A stretch of 64,000 bases of DNA from Rhizophagus irregularis (taxonomy: Eukaryota; Glomeromycota; Glomeromycetes; Glomerales; Glomeraceae): assembly GCF_026210795.1 (NCBI RefSeq), contig NC_089439.1, positions 3,968,001 through 4,032,000 on the forward strand, read 5' to 3'. Shown piece by piece: positions 1 through 10,803 of the stretch. The position numbers were made by a program, and so were the translations under genes. The notes below the pieces were generated by a model. That model saw nothing but the letters and a program-made list of their open reading frames with translations. It ran no database searches and was not told the DNA's origin. The first letter of the stretch is position 1; each line of letters opens with the position of its first letter.

Positions 1-439
1 TCAACTTCTCTTGTACAATATATCTTGATTATTAAATTTGTTTTTTTTTGTTATAAAAAACAAAAAAAAAAGAATTTATTATTAAGTTTGAAATAAATTT
101 TACTTGTTTAACAATTCAATTCAATATATCATATGTTTATATTTAGCAAAGAATCTTAAATTTTATTTTCTTTTAAAATTTTCAAAAATTTTCAAGTCAA
201 ATAGTTCAAAAAAAAAAAATAAAAGTTTTTGTTATATACATACATACATTCCTCCACCTTTTTTTCAAAAAAAAAAAAAAGTGTCCGATTTAAATCCTTT
301 CATTATATCAAAAAGATAATAAATTGTTCAATTGTATAGAAATATATTATTAATAAGACCTCTGAAAAAATACAATAAGATATATTTCTGATTTCATCTT
401 TCTTAACTTTTCTTTCCCAATCAATTTTTCTACAATCTC
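1..439. other. Intergenic, no gene seen
   Basis: AT-rich spacer with homopolymer A and T runs downstream of the C2H2 gene. The one short plus-strand frame here is low-complexity Lys/Phe/Ser sequence with no recognisable domain. I see no RNA gene. Confidence 0.6.
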
Positions 440-1407
440 TCAAGATCTTTGTTCATCTTCAACAATTCCATCTGTAAGAAAACATTTATATATGTATTTA
501 TATTAATAACAATTTGCACAACATACTACAATTTCAAATTCATCAACTTACCTTCAAAGTTAGGATGAGGATGAGTCATATTATGTTTTTTCCAATGGTA
601 AGTAGATTTAAATTCTTTACCACAATCTTCATATTTACATTTAAATTTGATGGCAGTACCATCACTCATTTTTTTATGAGTTTTAAACATATGTCTAGAT
701 AAGCTGTCTGGATGAAAAAATTTTTTATCACAACCAATTTCATTACAATTAAAAGTTTTATCTTTTGAATGTTTTCTATAGTGAGCGACCAAATGTTTAA
801 ATTTATCAAAAGACTTAGTACAACCAATTTCAGTGCATTTAAAAGCTTTATCTACAGTAGGCAAATTGATAATTTGTTTTTCGTGAGATTCTTTATGCTT
901 TTCTAAACTTGATAATAATGAAAATGATCGGACACATCCTGTTATGTCACATTGATATATAGGAGTTGCCCTTTCTTTCTTTTTATTACTGCTAGAAGAT
1001 GATGATGACGTATCATTTCCAGAAGAGTTATCCTGATTCGTCTGTGCGTGATATCGTCTGATATGATTGTTTAAACTATTCTGTGACTTGAATAATGTCC
1101 AACATTTTGGGAATTTACAAGCCCACATTATTTGACCTTCATGTACTACAACTTCTTTAAGATGTTGATCAGTATCTTCTGCTTGTTGAAGAGCTGATAA
1201 TGTTGTAGAAGGGTATGATCTTGTCATGGGTAAATTAATTAAAGTAGTAGGGAGTGTAGTCGAAGTTAATGGTGATTGTAGATAACTTGTAGCCGGAACA
1301 ACATTATTAGTGAAAGTATTAGTAATGGTAGGTGTAGAGTCAAATGATTGAGAAGCTTGCGAAGTAGTCATAGTCGTATTTGAACTTGTATTATTATTTG
1401 TACTCAT
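440..1407 (-). CDS. C2H2 zinc-finger protein, five fingers (TFIIIA-like)
   Basis: Two coding exons, complement(440..471, 552..1407), give 295 residues. The intron has a GTAAGT donor and a TTACAG acceptor and leaves the last codons in frame to a TGA at 440-442. Residues 1-95 are a Ser/Thr/Asn-rich linker. Five C2H2 fingers follow at about 97-120, 153-175, 191-213, 221-244 and 257-278. Each has the Cys pair, a central Phe/Leu and the His pair, and the C-x4-5-C spacing is typical of TFIIIA-like fingers. A nuclear DNA- or RNA-binding role follows from the fold; the target is unknown. The start is the ATG at 1407. The open frame runs on to 1629, but that stretch is low-complexity, contains a GTAAGT donor near 1588-1593 and a TGTCAG acceptor at 1440, and splicing these would not preserve the finger frame. 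I therefore read it as 5' UTR with an intron. Confidence 0.8.
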
Positions 1408-1629
1408 AATTTGTTTTTCCGTATTTATTATATTCTGACAATGATTCGATAATTCCCATACACGTTTACCCCTTTTTTTTTTAAAAAAAGAATTTAAGAT
1501 ACTCGAAATATCATTTCGGTAAATTTCGATAAAAAACAAAAAACTTTTTATTTTTTTCCTAAAAAAAAAAGAAAAAGAAAAAGAAAACTTACCTTTAAGA
1601 AATTTACTTAAAAAAATTTCATCATTCAA

Positions 1630-1969
1630 AAGAAGGGAGTTTTTTAAATCAAGAGTGAAATGTTAAAAAAAAATAAAAAAAGTAGTATCGAAAGAAAAAA
1701 ATTTGAGAGAGAAAGAGAGAGAGGGAAATAAACGATTCAAACGATAAAAAGCGTCATTGCGGCTGATTACATAATTTCGGCTAAAAAACGAGGTATAATA
1801 ACCGATATCACATGATATAACGTCATAAAATTATTTTCGCGTACATACAGTATATTTGTGCTTACTGTACTGTCTGTACATGTATTAATAATAATAATAA
1901 AATTATTTATTTTACCTCGGCCGGTAACAGGCCTTAAAAATGTTTTTTTTTTTATTAGGACATAATTTT
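1630..1969. other. Intergenic, no gene seen
   Basis: Spacer between the C2H2 gene's 5' side and the 3' end of the F-box gene. It holds a purine-rich GA stretch near 1710-1730 and AT-rich sequence. Confidence 0.6.
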
Positions 1970-3649
1970 TTAAATATCGTTAAATTCATCAATATTTTTT
2001 ATCCAATCACAAACATTAGTATGAAATTTTCCAATACTAGCATATTCTCTTAATAAATCAATTTTATCTTGACCCAACCATTCATTAGCATTATGAAAAT
2101 ATAATTCTAAACCAACAGCAGAAGAAGATAAATCATTTAAATCATAAGGTAAAATAGGAATATCATCAAGAAAATTTTTAAATTCTTTTAAATTACAAAT
2201 AAATTTACAATAAAAACCCAATAAAGATAATTTTGTAGTTAATTTTTTTGCAATTTTAGGTAACCAAATATTTAAATCTAAATTATTTACCAAAGAATCA
2301 ATTTCTAAAATTTCCAAATATTTAAAATTTTCCAAAAAATTAATTAAATAATTTACAGTATGAGGAGATACAGAAATAAAAATATCAATTAAATTTGGAC
2401 AAGAAGATAAAATAATTTCAAATAATAATTGAGCATGTTCAGGATCTTGTTCAATTTCCCATTTTAAGCATAAATATTTAATACTACCATTTGTTTTTAA
2501 TATAATATTTGATAAATGATATAAATTTATTTTAGTATCTACACATAAACTAAATTCCACAAGTTGAGTATATGCAGGACCATTAGAAAAAGGTTGTAAA
2601 GTATTTAATGACCAAAAAGATTTTGTTGTATTAGGAATATGAGAATCTGTTATCCTTAAATTTAAAAGATTCTTGCATTCAGAAAAAATATTTAAAGGTA
2701 TTGTTCCACCTTGTTTAATCCAAAGATATGTTAAATCTTCATAATTGGATTCTAAAAGATTTTTTAAAGCATTCGTTAAATTTGGCATTTGTTGATCGTT
2801 TAAACGAATTTTTAAGAAATGAATTTTTGGTAAAGTATTTAAAAAATTAGATAAATTTTCATCATCATCTTTACATTTAATCATTAATTTATCAATAATA
2901 TAAAAAAGATTTTTAAATTTATTAAAAAATGAATGAAAATTATTTGTAGTTAATTTTAATAATTCAAGATGTGATCTTTCTGGTAAAATTTCGTTTAAAC
3001 AATCAAGGTAAGAAAATGATCCAATTCCTTCCGGTATTGTTAATTTATATCGTTTTACTGAACTTTTTTTGGCAATCATTTTAATTAATTCTTGATAAAT
3101 AATTAATTGTGTATTAGAAACATGTTGATATTTTTTTAAAAAATTTTTCATAACTTGTTGCTGTTGATTTTGTTGCTGCTGTTGTTGTTGCCATTGTTGT
3201 TGTTGTTGTTGTTGTTGCTGCTGCTGTTGTTGTTGCCGTTGTTGTTGTTGTCGCTGCTCTTGTTCTTGTTCAATTATAACTTTACGAATCCAATTTGCTA
3301 CTGCCGTAAATAATGTTGTAAATTCTATTCCCTTTAAATATATTATATAATTACATAAAAGTGTATTGTTACTTTCTTTTAATATGTTAACTTTTTCTAA
3401 TCCATTTTGTCTAATAATAGATTTTGATTGTTGTGAGAGACATGAAACATATATTTCAATTATATTGATCGCTCTAAGATTTCTATCCCGATAAGTTTTT
3501 CCAAATGTTTTTTCTAACGGGTTTTCCCATAATATGGGTAATATATTTGTACACCAATATCTATTAACCAATAAACAATTAAATAAATCTGTGTAATTTC
3601 CAACTTCTTTAAATATATTTTGAAGAATTTCCGGTGGGAACTGTATCAT
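1970..3649 (-). CDS. F-box protein with Gln-rich tract and leucine-rich C-terminal region
   Basis: Single open frame of 559 residues. The first 45 residues match an F-box: MIQFPPEILQNIF start, Asp-Leu-Phe-Asn-Cys-Leu-Leu-Val-Asn-Arg core and a Trp near residue 41. The F-box binds Skp1 in an SCF ubiquitin ligase. Residues 128-165 (coordinates 3155-3268) are almost pure Gln with a few Arg, Trp and Asn. From about residue 190 on there are irregular Leu-rich repeats (for example LEILEID), the likely substrate-binding part. F-box/LRR proteins of this form are greatly expanded in Glomeromycotina (family knowledge). The start is the first ATG of the frame, immediately at the F-box. The polyQ tract is unusual and falls between the F-box and the LRRs. 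Confidence 0.82.
   Translation of the reverse strand: MIQFPPEILQNIFKEVGNYTDLFNCLLVNRYWCTNILPILWENPLEKTFGKTYRDRNLRAINIIEIYVSCLSQQSKSIIRQNGLEKVNILKESNNTLLCNYIIYLKGIEFTTLFTAVANWIRKVIIEQEQEQRQQQQRQQQQQQQQQQQQQQWQQQQQQQNQQQQVMKNFLKKYQHVSNTQLIIYQELIKMIAKKSSVKRYKLTIPEGIGSFSYLDCLNEILPERSHLELLKLTTNNFHSFFNKFKNLFYIIDKLMIKCKDDDENLSNFLNTLPKIHFLKIRLNDQQMPNLTNALKNLLESNYEDLTYLWIKQGGTIPLNIFSECKNLLNLRITDSHIPNTTKSFWSLNTLQPFSNGPAYTQLVEFSLCVDTKINLYHLSNIILKTNGSIKYLCLKWEIEQDPEHAQLLFEIILSSCPNLIDIFISVSPHTVNYLINFLENFKYLEILEIDSLVNNLDLNIWLPKIAKKLTTKLSLLGFYCKFICNLKEFKNFLDDIPILPYDLNDLSSSAVGLELYFHNANEWLGQDKIDLLREYASIGKFHTNVCDWIKNIDEFNDI
3155..3268 (-). repeat. CAA/CAG trinucleotide tract encoding polyglutamine
   Basis: Mixed CAA and CAG codons (ttg/ctg on the plus strand) interrupted by Arg, Trp and Asn codons inside the F-box gene. 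Codon mixing suggests an older tract rather than a very recent expansion. Length polymorphism between strains is likely. Confidence 0.85.
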
Positions 3650-5197
3650 TTTATTACTTTAAATAAAAGGAAAAGAGAAGAAGAAGAAGAAGAAAGAAGA
3701 AGAAAAAAAAATTTTTTTAAAAAAAAGGAAGAAAGCCAACTTAAATTAGTCGAGAAGCTTATTTTGGTGAAACTAAAAAGAAGAATGCGATTATTTAACT
3801 TATTGAACCTATTACACGTTACATATCAGGTTTTTTTTTTTCTATTTAAACCAATAAAAAAATTTAAAGTTTTTACCTTGTTCTCATTACTTTGTTCTAG
3901 GGTTTTAAATTTGGTAATTAATTCATGACAAATTTTGTTAATAATACAATACTTTATAATATAAAGATAATATTTTCGGCTTTAATAAAAAATTTTATTA
4001 TTAATCGTTCCGAGAATATATAATTATAGTTTAAAATTTTTTTTTTTTTTTCTGTGATCGAGATAAACAGGGGTTTGGTTTCGTTAGCAGGAGCCAATTA
4101 TTTGTATAATTATATAAATACGGTTTAGAACATTATAAATATAGTTTTATTGTGGCTCGGTATATTTAGAGAATTTGTCCGTTGGTGTAACATTATATCC
4201 CAATTTGTTGTATCAAAGATAATCAAAAAAGCAATTCAATAAATACGATTTTGATCTGTTTGTTGTTTCGTTAGCGTATTTCATTGTATTAATGAATTAG
4301 ATAATGTATATTATTATTATTATTATTAAAAAATGGTCATTAAAACAATACTTCCTTAGATAATATGGAATACTTCAATATTACTATGTTAAATAAATTA
4401 TTTGGATTTGCAATTTTATTTTTATTTGTGATTATTAAAATTTTTCAAGGGTTTAAAGTGTAAATCCATAATTCTGTAGTTTGAATTGGGTTAGTCGTTT
4501 GCATTGGGTTAGCTGTTTGGTCTTGCGTGATGGGCCATCTGTCATTCTGTCAATGATGTGGAATACTTCACTATTAATACGTTGAATTAATTATTTGGAT
4601 TCTCATTGAAAAATTGAAATCTTTCGTAATTTTAAAAGTGACAAAAATCGGTTTTTTTAGTTGCGTTGTCTACATGACATCTAAATAATTATTGTGGATT
4701 AGTAATCTCATTCTTTTTACCTTATGGAAATATAGGTTGATTCGTCTACATAGTATGCTTTTGGTTTGATTTGCGGTTTTCGAGTGAAAAGAGCCCTATA
4801 GTGGGGAGTCTTACAGTGATGAAAAATCAACACTGGTCAATGTCTCTTCTTGGAATACTTTTTAGAAACATCCATGAATATTACATTATCATAGGTGACT
4901 TCCATAAATCCTCAGATTTATAATAACTTTTTACATAGTTTTATCATATCAGATATGTGAGGTCAAATATACAGGTCACGATACTATTGATATGTACTTT
5001 CTCTTTTTTCTTTGTTGAAAATTCTTAGCTTTTATAAAAACTTACAAAAAATTCTTTCGCTTTTATTTAGTCTTTGATAATTCGATGCTGTAAAGCATAG
5101 ATTGTAAATACAAAGGTTCCGGCCATCGTTGTCTGCAACCTGTATAATGAATATGAAAGCAAAAAATTCACACTACTAGAGAATATTATGATTTAAT
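3650..5197. other. Intergenic, no gene supported
   Basis: Long spacer. A 102-residue plus-strand frame at 3620-3928 is Lys/Glu/Phe low-complexity sequence overlapping the F-box start and is rejected. No TIR element, tRNA or conserved frame was found. Confidence 0.55.
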
Positions 5198-5351
5198 TAT
5201 TTTGTAATTTAAAATCCATGATGCTAGGAAAACAACTGGGCGCTATAAGGCTATATAAAAGTATTTGTCCTCTTTATTTTGTAATTTAAAATCCATGATG
5301 CTAGGAAAACAACTGGGCGCTATAAGGCTATATAAAAGCATTTTTCCTCTT
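5198..5351. repeat. Tandem duplication, two copies of a 77-bp unit
   Basis: Unit 5198-5274 is repeated at 5275-5351 with only a few differences. Both copies contain tgctaggaaaacaactgggc and then gctataaggctatataaaag. No coding potential is apparent; the unit looks like a recent local duplication. Confidence 0.9.
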
Positions 5352-5710
5352 TTATGATTTAATTATTTTGTAATTTCTTAAAATCTATAATGCTAATTAG
5401 GATTAGGTGAAGAATCGCTAATACTCATTCTAACTTCTCCGACTCATGAAATAGAAACGTGATATTTCGTTGTCTCTATTGGAAGGTTTCGTACAAGTTG
5501 TAAATATGTAGAGTAATATTAGTTGGATCATTGGAAAGTGGACCGCACATGTTTTTCTGATCACTTTAAGTAGTTATCAGTTGTTGAATCGGCCAGCATG
5601 ATCTAAAGGTTCTTTATAAAGCTATCTAACGGATATGCTATAGAAAATCGAGAGAAATATCCGAAGTGATAAGAGAAATAAGTTCCAGTATTGGACCTGA
5701 CCGCCTGAGA

Positions 5711-5762
5711 ACTGAGTAATACTATTATGAACTACTGAGATCTGAGTAATATTATTATGAAC
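5711..5762. repeat. Short 30-bp direct repeat
   Basis: The phrase ctgagtaatactattatgaac at about 5712 recurs at about 5742 with one substitution. It is a minor tandem repeat next to the tRNA-like relic. Confidence 0.7.
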
Positions 5763-5867
5763 CTTACATACCTTGTTCTTATTATAACGAAACTTATAGG
5801 TAAATGCACGCATTATGTACTCTTTAAGTGCACACCTGATTCGGTCTCAAGTTTATATGACTTTTTC

Positions 5868-5936
5868 ACACATGTAGCTCAAAGGTAGAGCAGCCGCCTT
5901 TTAAGCGGTTTTGTTGGGAATGATCTATAGTCCCAA
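5868..5936 (+). pseudogene. tRNA-Lys(TTT)-like relic
   Basis: Position 5875 on reads tagctcaaaggtagagc, a good A box and D arm. It is followed by a 5-bp anticodon stem (5893-5897 with 5905-5909, one G-T pair) closing a 7-base loop with anticodon TTT at 5900-5902. The T arm is abnormal: ttggga and tcccaa can pair but enclose an 11-base loop, and there is no GGTTCGAATCC B box. No 3' partner for the acceptor stem lies at the right distance. It is best read as a decayed tRNA or tRNA-derived (SINE-like) sequence, not a functional tRNA. Confidence 0.45.
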
Positions 5937-6081
5937 GGAATGTTACATTTATAGTCAAAAATATGAAACTTGACCACACACATGTGACCTTCACATTATA
6001 TACTAATATACAATATAAATGGATCAAGAACAATATAATTATAGTGTATTCCTATTCTTTATAATTTTATAAAGTTTTACA

Positions 6082-6369
6082 TTAATAAGTCGATCCTGAG
6101 ACTTTGATATGATCGCGTATAACTGACGTAGCCCAACATTCCCCGAACATTCTCATCCATTGATCTTGATATCTCCTGCCACCATGTCCAGAGAGGGTCT
6201 TAAAGTGAACTCTGACGGTTCTAAGAGCCGCCGCTTGACTGGTTTCCCGACTGATTGCAAGTTTGCTTTTATACGATGAATCTTTTGTTGCACGATAGAC
6301 GCTTTGTGTGCGAGATGATTTAAATTGGTTAGACCGGCGTTTCTGCATTGAATAATTTGTTGGTTTCAT
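6082..6369 (-). CDS. Small ORF, 95 residues, function unknown
   Basis: An uninterrupted ATG-to-stop frame of 95 residues, rich in Ser, Arg and Lys in the first half, in a patch less AT-rich than its surroundings. No signal peptide, membrane segment or known domain is visible. The base composition and absence of low-complexity runs argue for past or present coding use. Nothing else supports it, and it could be a fragment of a larger decayed gene. Confidence 0.35.
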   Translation of the reverse strand: MKPTNYSMQKRRSNQFKSSRTQSVYRATKDSSYKSKLAISRETSQAAALRTVRVHFKTLSGHGGRRYQDQWMRMFGECWATSVIRDHIKVSGSTY

Positions 6370-7003
6370 TTTCTCTCCGTATGAACATTACCTTTCCTAA
6401 AAAATTTTTTATTATTTCTAATAAATAAAATTAATTCCATATGGATTAGTTCAGAAATATGTATTACTCCATTATATTCAATTTTTTGGCCGAGTGGCAT
6501 GAATGTAACTATGAAAATAATTGTGACAATAAATTATGTATTAAATTTTTATAGTCTAAACTTTAATTGATAGAATTTTAGCTGTCATTTCAAAAGGATT
6601 AAATAAGATTGATACGATTAATAATTACATAAATATGTTCCCTTATAAAGTAGTCCTATTCGATCGTACTACTTTTTGAAAAATTCAGTAAGCAAGAACT
6701 TTTTAAAAAAATTAACTAAAATTAAATCTTCTTGAATTAATATGAATATATTATGATACGATTGAATAATTATGTTTCTCTTATAAAATAGTAGTTACCT
6801 TTCTCTTCTTTTCGATCGTACTACTTGGATGATGACCTTTTTTGGCCTCGTCAACCTTTTTACTCATTCGATTACTATCAGTTAAGTTACAATATAATTG
6901 GTCAAAAAGGATATGATTGTTAAAATCCTTGTAATCCTTGTGTATCCAAAAGTTTACATTATTCATTATGAAATTTATTTATGGTTAGAAAAAAAATAAG
7001 ATT
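6370..7003. other. Intergenic, no gene supported
   Basis: AT-rich spacer. A 61-residue minus frame at 6781-6966 has no recognisable feature and was not accepted. Two similar phrases containing cgatcgtactact occur near 6661 and 6813 and suggest a small local duplication. Confidence 0.5.
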
Positions 7004-7169
7004 TAACCCAATAAAATCCGTTAAAATCCAATAAAATCCAATCGAATCCAATAAAATCCGTTAAACCCAATAAATCCTAATAAAATCCAATAAAATCCAA
7101 TAAAATCCAATAAAATCCAATAAAATCCAATAAAATCCGTTAAAATCCGTCAAATCCGTTAAAATCCGC
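7004..7169. repeat. Tandem array of a 10-bp unit (taaaatccaa)
   Basis: About sixteen head-to-tail units of taaaatccaa with variants ending in cgt or cga. This is a minisatellite in the 3' spacer of the next minus-strand gene. The unit does not match a known telomere repeat. Confidence 0.85.
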
Positions 7170-7553
7170 ACGCAACATAAATTCGCAACATTAAGATCAA
7201 AAAATTGTAATTTTTATTAAGTTCGCTTTAACTTCAATAAAAAAAAAAAATTTCTTAATTATTCTGTACTTTTAATAATGGATATTTAAGAACGATTATT
7301 TGATATTCAATATATATAGTTTTCTCATACAATCTTAAGAGCTTAAATGATTTGTGAATTACAATTTATTTTTAAGAACGATTATTTGACGTAATTTTAT
7401 AATTATGCCCATACAATCTTAATAAAATTTTTAATGATTGTAACCAATTATTTGATTACAATTTATTCATAAAGAATAATTATTTTCCCATATACAATCT
7501 TAAGAGCTAAATTTTCTTAAGAACAATAATTTTCCTATATAAAATCTTAAGAA
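7170..7553. other. 3' spacer of the C2H2 gene, repeated phrases only
   Basis: The phrase tacaatcttaagagct and variants recur several times between about 7320 and 7555, with aagaacgattattt. These are diverged short repeats with no coding frame. Confidence 0.5.
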
Positions 7554-9178
7554 CTAAATTTTCGTATTATTAACATTTCTTCTATTATTACTCATATATT
7601 TATGAGTACTTTTATGTATACCAAATTCTCTTCCTGTCTTAAATATTTGTCCACAACAGGAATAAGTACGAACGGTACCAGGATTTCTTTTTCTTTTCGT
7701 TTGTCTTGAAGTCCTCCTTTTCGGTTTCTTCTTAATATAATTATCATGAACTTTTTCATCATGAAGTTGTACTTTATTCGTATGGAATGAAACTCTATTG
7801 CTTAACTTGTAAATAAACTTATGATCATTTTTAATATGTTTCTCCCTAGAATTTATATCAGAAAATTCCTTATCACATTGAGTACATTTTAATAATTTAA
7901 CATTACTAATATCAAAAAAATCAACGTGATTAAAAGAATCCCTCTCATCATTTGAAGAATAATCATTATTATCTTGTATTTTCGTAAAATCCTTAGAAGC
8001 TGAATGATAAAATTCTAAAATTTTTTGAACTCTTTCCACAGTCAAAGTTGAAGATTTCGACTTAAATTTATAATCGGACAATCTTTCGTTATTATTATTA
8101 ATATTAAAATGATGATGAACGGATTCTTCCTTAGGTATGGACATATTAAGTAAGGTTACATTATGTATGGAAACATTACTGACATTAGGTATATTAGATA
8201 CATTAGGTAAATCTCCATCCAAAGGTTTATCCTCTAAAGGAATCGAAAGATTCCTAAGTTTGGTAAACTTATTTTGATCATCAACAGGTTTAGTCGAAAC
8301 ATCTTTGCTCGGTATGTTTTGTACGTTTTGTACGTTTTGTACGTTTTGTACGTTCAATCTTCTATTCTCAAATTTATTCAACATCAAATTATTATTTACA
8401 TTCTTCAAAGAATTATTAAATTCTAATGAAGATTTTTTGGGAATAGAACGTACATAAGAGAATTCATCATCCTTTTTGGTGATAATGGAATCATTTTGTC
8501 GTTGAATTTCACATGATGATTTTGTAAGATCAATAAAAGGACAACAAGAACGATTTTGGGATACTAACTTTTCTTTTTTGTTGATCCTATTAAACAAGAG
8601 ATCATAATGAAATAATGAATAAAATTGGTTGTTCCCATGAAATCTCTCAGTCGTATCTTTTTTAAGAATAGAATTCTCATGTATATGATTGATTCCTAAA
8701 TATGAAAATCCTCGATTAATTTCTCTCATTTCTTTTTGATTAGAAGAATCAAAAGTTTGACGATAAGAATAAATTTGATTCAATTCAAATAATGAAGGAA
8801 ATCCATATTGAAAACAAGAGTTATCAAGTTTAACGGGAGAACCATTTTCAGGAGATACCATCCTTTTAATAGAATCATTCGAATTATTTGATCGTAAAGA
8901 AGGTTTCTCTTGATTTTTCCATATTGAATCATTCAAAGTTAAACCAAAGATATCTTGCTTTTTCTAAAAAAGGAAGATTATATAATAACAAATAAATAAA
9001 AATAATATATTAACAAATAATTCCATTGAACAAATAATGACACTTTTTTTTTAAAAAAAAAAATAATAATAATAATAATAATAATAGTAATAATAAATAA
9101 AATAAAAATAAAAATTATAAACAAATAAATATAATAATTATAACTTACTCGTACAAAAGACATTTTTTTTTCCCCCAT
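7554..9178 (-). CDS. C2H2-type zinc-finger protein, low-complexity
   Basis: Spliced model complement(7554..8963, 9149..9178) gives 479 residues. The short first exon (MGEKKMSFVR) ends at a GTAAGT donor (9143-9148). The acceptor TTTTTTAG lies just above 8963, joining in phase 0. Without this exon the long frame has no ATG. A second in-frame ATG at 9163 could also start it. Visible parts are a four-fold Asn-Val-Gln repeat near residue 215, one canonical C2H2 finger at about 370-392 (CTQCDKEF ... H ... H), a basic NLS-like stretch at about 421-438 and a degenerate Cys-Cys finger at about 446-464 with two His. A nuclear regulator is likely; the target is unknown. It shares a 620-bp divergent promoter region with the DNA glycosylase gene. 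Confidence 0.7.
8312..8356 (-). repeat. 9-bp coding microsatellite (ttttgtacg)n
   Basis: Four exact units encode Asn-Val-Gln repeats inside the C2H2 gene. The near-identity of the units points to recent slippage. Confidence 0.85.
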
Positions 9179-9798
9179 AAAAAAAAAAAAAAAAGAGAAA
9201 AAATTTTTTTTTTAATGAAAAAAGTATTTATATATAAGAAAAAAGAGTGAAAGAGTGGGTAATTTACTCATTTGACTTGTAACCACTAAAACAGGTTATC
9301 AAAAATAGGAATATTGTAACACCATTTGTAGTTCGTGAGAAATTTTTTTATAATCATATGACCTTCCAAAGTAGTTTTTCCGCATCATAAAATTCATAGA
9401 TATTTCCTCTTTATTTTTTTCTTTGTAAACGTTAATAATAATTGTGTAAACCTTTCAGGTTTATTTCCAGTTAAATATTGTACTACTTTTTTTTTTTTTT
9501 TTTCATTACAATACAAAATTATAATATTCATATGAATATCCTTACATAAAAATATTTAGGTTGATCATGTCTATCATATCTTAATATGTAAGAATGAAGA
9601 AAATGAGACGAAGAGAGACAAATCATTTTATTTAATAAATAGCCTTTGAAAAATCAAAATATTTTTAATTTTTTTTTTTTTTTTAAAAAAAAAGGATATA
9701 AAAAATATATATAATAATTTTTTATTTTGTTTTGAATCGGAAATATATATAAAAAAACGCGAATTTTAAAAAAATCCTTTCACGTAAATTAAATAAAA
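9179..9798. promoter_or_regulatory. Divergent intergenic region, 620 bp
   Basis: It separates the start of the minus-strand C2H2 gene from the start of the plus-strand glycosylase gene, so both promoters should lie here. It holds poly-T runs and a tatatataaaa box at about 9745-9754, roughly 50 bases before the glycosylase ATG, a plausible TATA element. Confidence 0.45.
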
Positions 9799-9965
9799 AT
9801 GGGTAGATGTAAATCTTCCAAAAGAATTACCACTCATCGAAAATCTAAAAATTCCATTCAAGGCATTGAAAAGTCCAATAAGACTTCTAATACTAACGAT
9901 AAAGATGTTAAGGGAGTTTCTGACATCATAGATCACAATTTAGATGGTAACTTATACATATTCAT

Positions 9966-10004
<39 letters not shown>

Positions 10005-10803
10005 CATACATACATACATACTCATGTGTTTGACCTTATAATTGATCATTTTTATAGTAATCTTTGTTGGAGTAGTCCCATCTTGTAAGAATGCCGCGAG
10101 GAAGGAGCATTATTATTGTAGTTCAAGTAATCAGTTTTATAAATTATTGCATGAAAGTGGTAAGATATTGCGAACTTTCAAAATGCTTTTAATTTCAAAC
10201 TTTGAAAAATTTCATTTCTTCCGTTTTTCTTTTTTTTAAGGATTTACTGAAAGAAAACTTAAGCCTGAAGAAGATGGATCATTGTTAAATTATAAGATTG
10301 GATTGATGAATATTCGTACCAAATTCACTCAAAAGAATCTTGTAAATTATCTTTTTAATTATCTTATCTTTCGATCTCTGATATCTGATATACCTGATAA
10401 CTGATAATTTTGATAATTTGATATTCATTATTTTTAATAGATTGATCCTAAAGAAGAGATTAGAGAAGAAATCGAAACTTTTATTGAAAAAATAAGAAAA
10501 TACAAACCAAAATTCATTTGTTTTAATGGAAAAGATGGATTTGCCACTTTTATGTCAATTAAAAATGATGTGGCAATTAATAAAAAATATGAATTTGGAT
10601 TTAAAAATGATGATAAAATTGATTGGATTGATGAAAATGGTTTTACAAAGATTTATTTATTACCATCAACTGGAGGTTTAAATAGTTCTTTTCGTTATGA
10701 TGAGAAGAAAGAATTTGCAAAAGAATTAAAATCATTGATTAAATCTGATAACGATGACGTTGATGACGCTGATGACGTTAAAATTATTGATAATGATGAA
10801 TAA
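9799..10803 (+). CDS. G/T(U)-mismatch DNA glycosylase homologue (TDG/MUG family), catalytic Asn missing
   Basis: Four exons join(9799..9946, 10058..10159, 10241..10341, 10441..10803) give 237 residues. All junctions keep frame (phases 1, 1, 0). After a basic N-terminus of about 48 residues comes a full-length UDG-superfamily TDG/MUG fold. Evidence includes the HESGFTERKLKPEEDG segment matching the MUG GFTDRQLKP region, NGKDGF (146-151) matching TDG NGK, and LLPSTGGLN (190-198) at the MPSSSAR position. Family members excise T or U mispaired with G. The active-site GINPG motif reads GVVPS here (54-58): the catalytic Asn is Val and the second Gly is Ser. Activity is therefore doubtful, or chemistry has changed, although the fold is preserved. 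A TATA-like box lies about 50 bases upstream. Confidence 0.78.
9960..10022 (+). repeat. Microsatellite (tacata)n in intron 1 of the glycosylase gene
   Basis: About ten units of catata/tacata, ending in taca tetranucleotides, lie entirely within the first intron. Confidence 0.9.

Noticed and set aside
1408-1629. N-terminal extension of the five-finger C2H2 protein
   Set aside because: Low-complexity Lys/Phe sequence with a GTAAGT donor and TGTCAG acceptor. Splicing them would break the finger frame, so it is treated as 5' UTR.
7004-7169. CRISPR-like array
   Set aside because: Units are 10 bp and contiguous with no spacers; it is a minisatellite in a eukaryotic genome.
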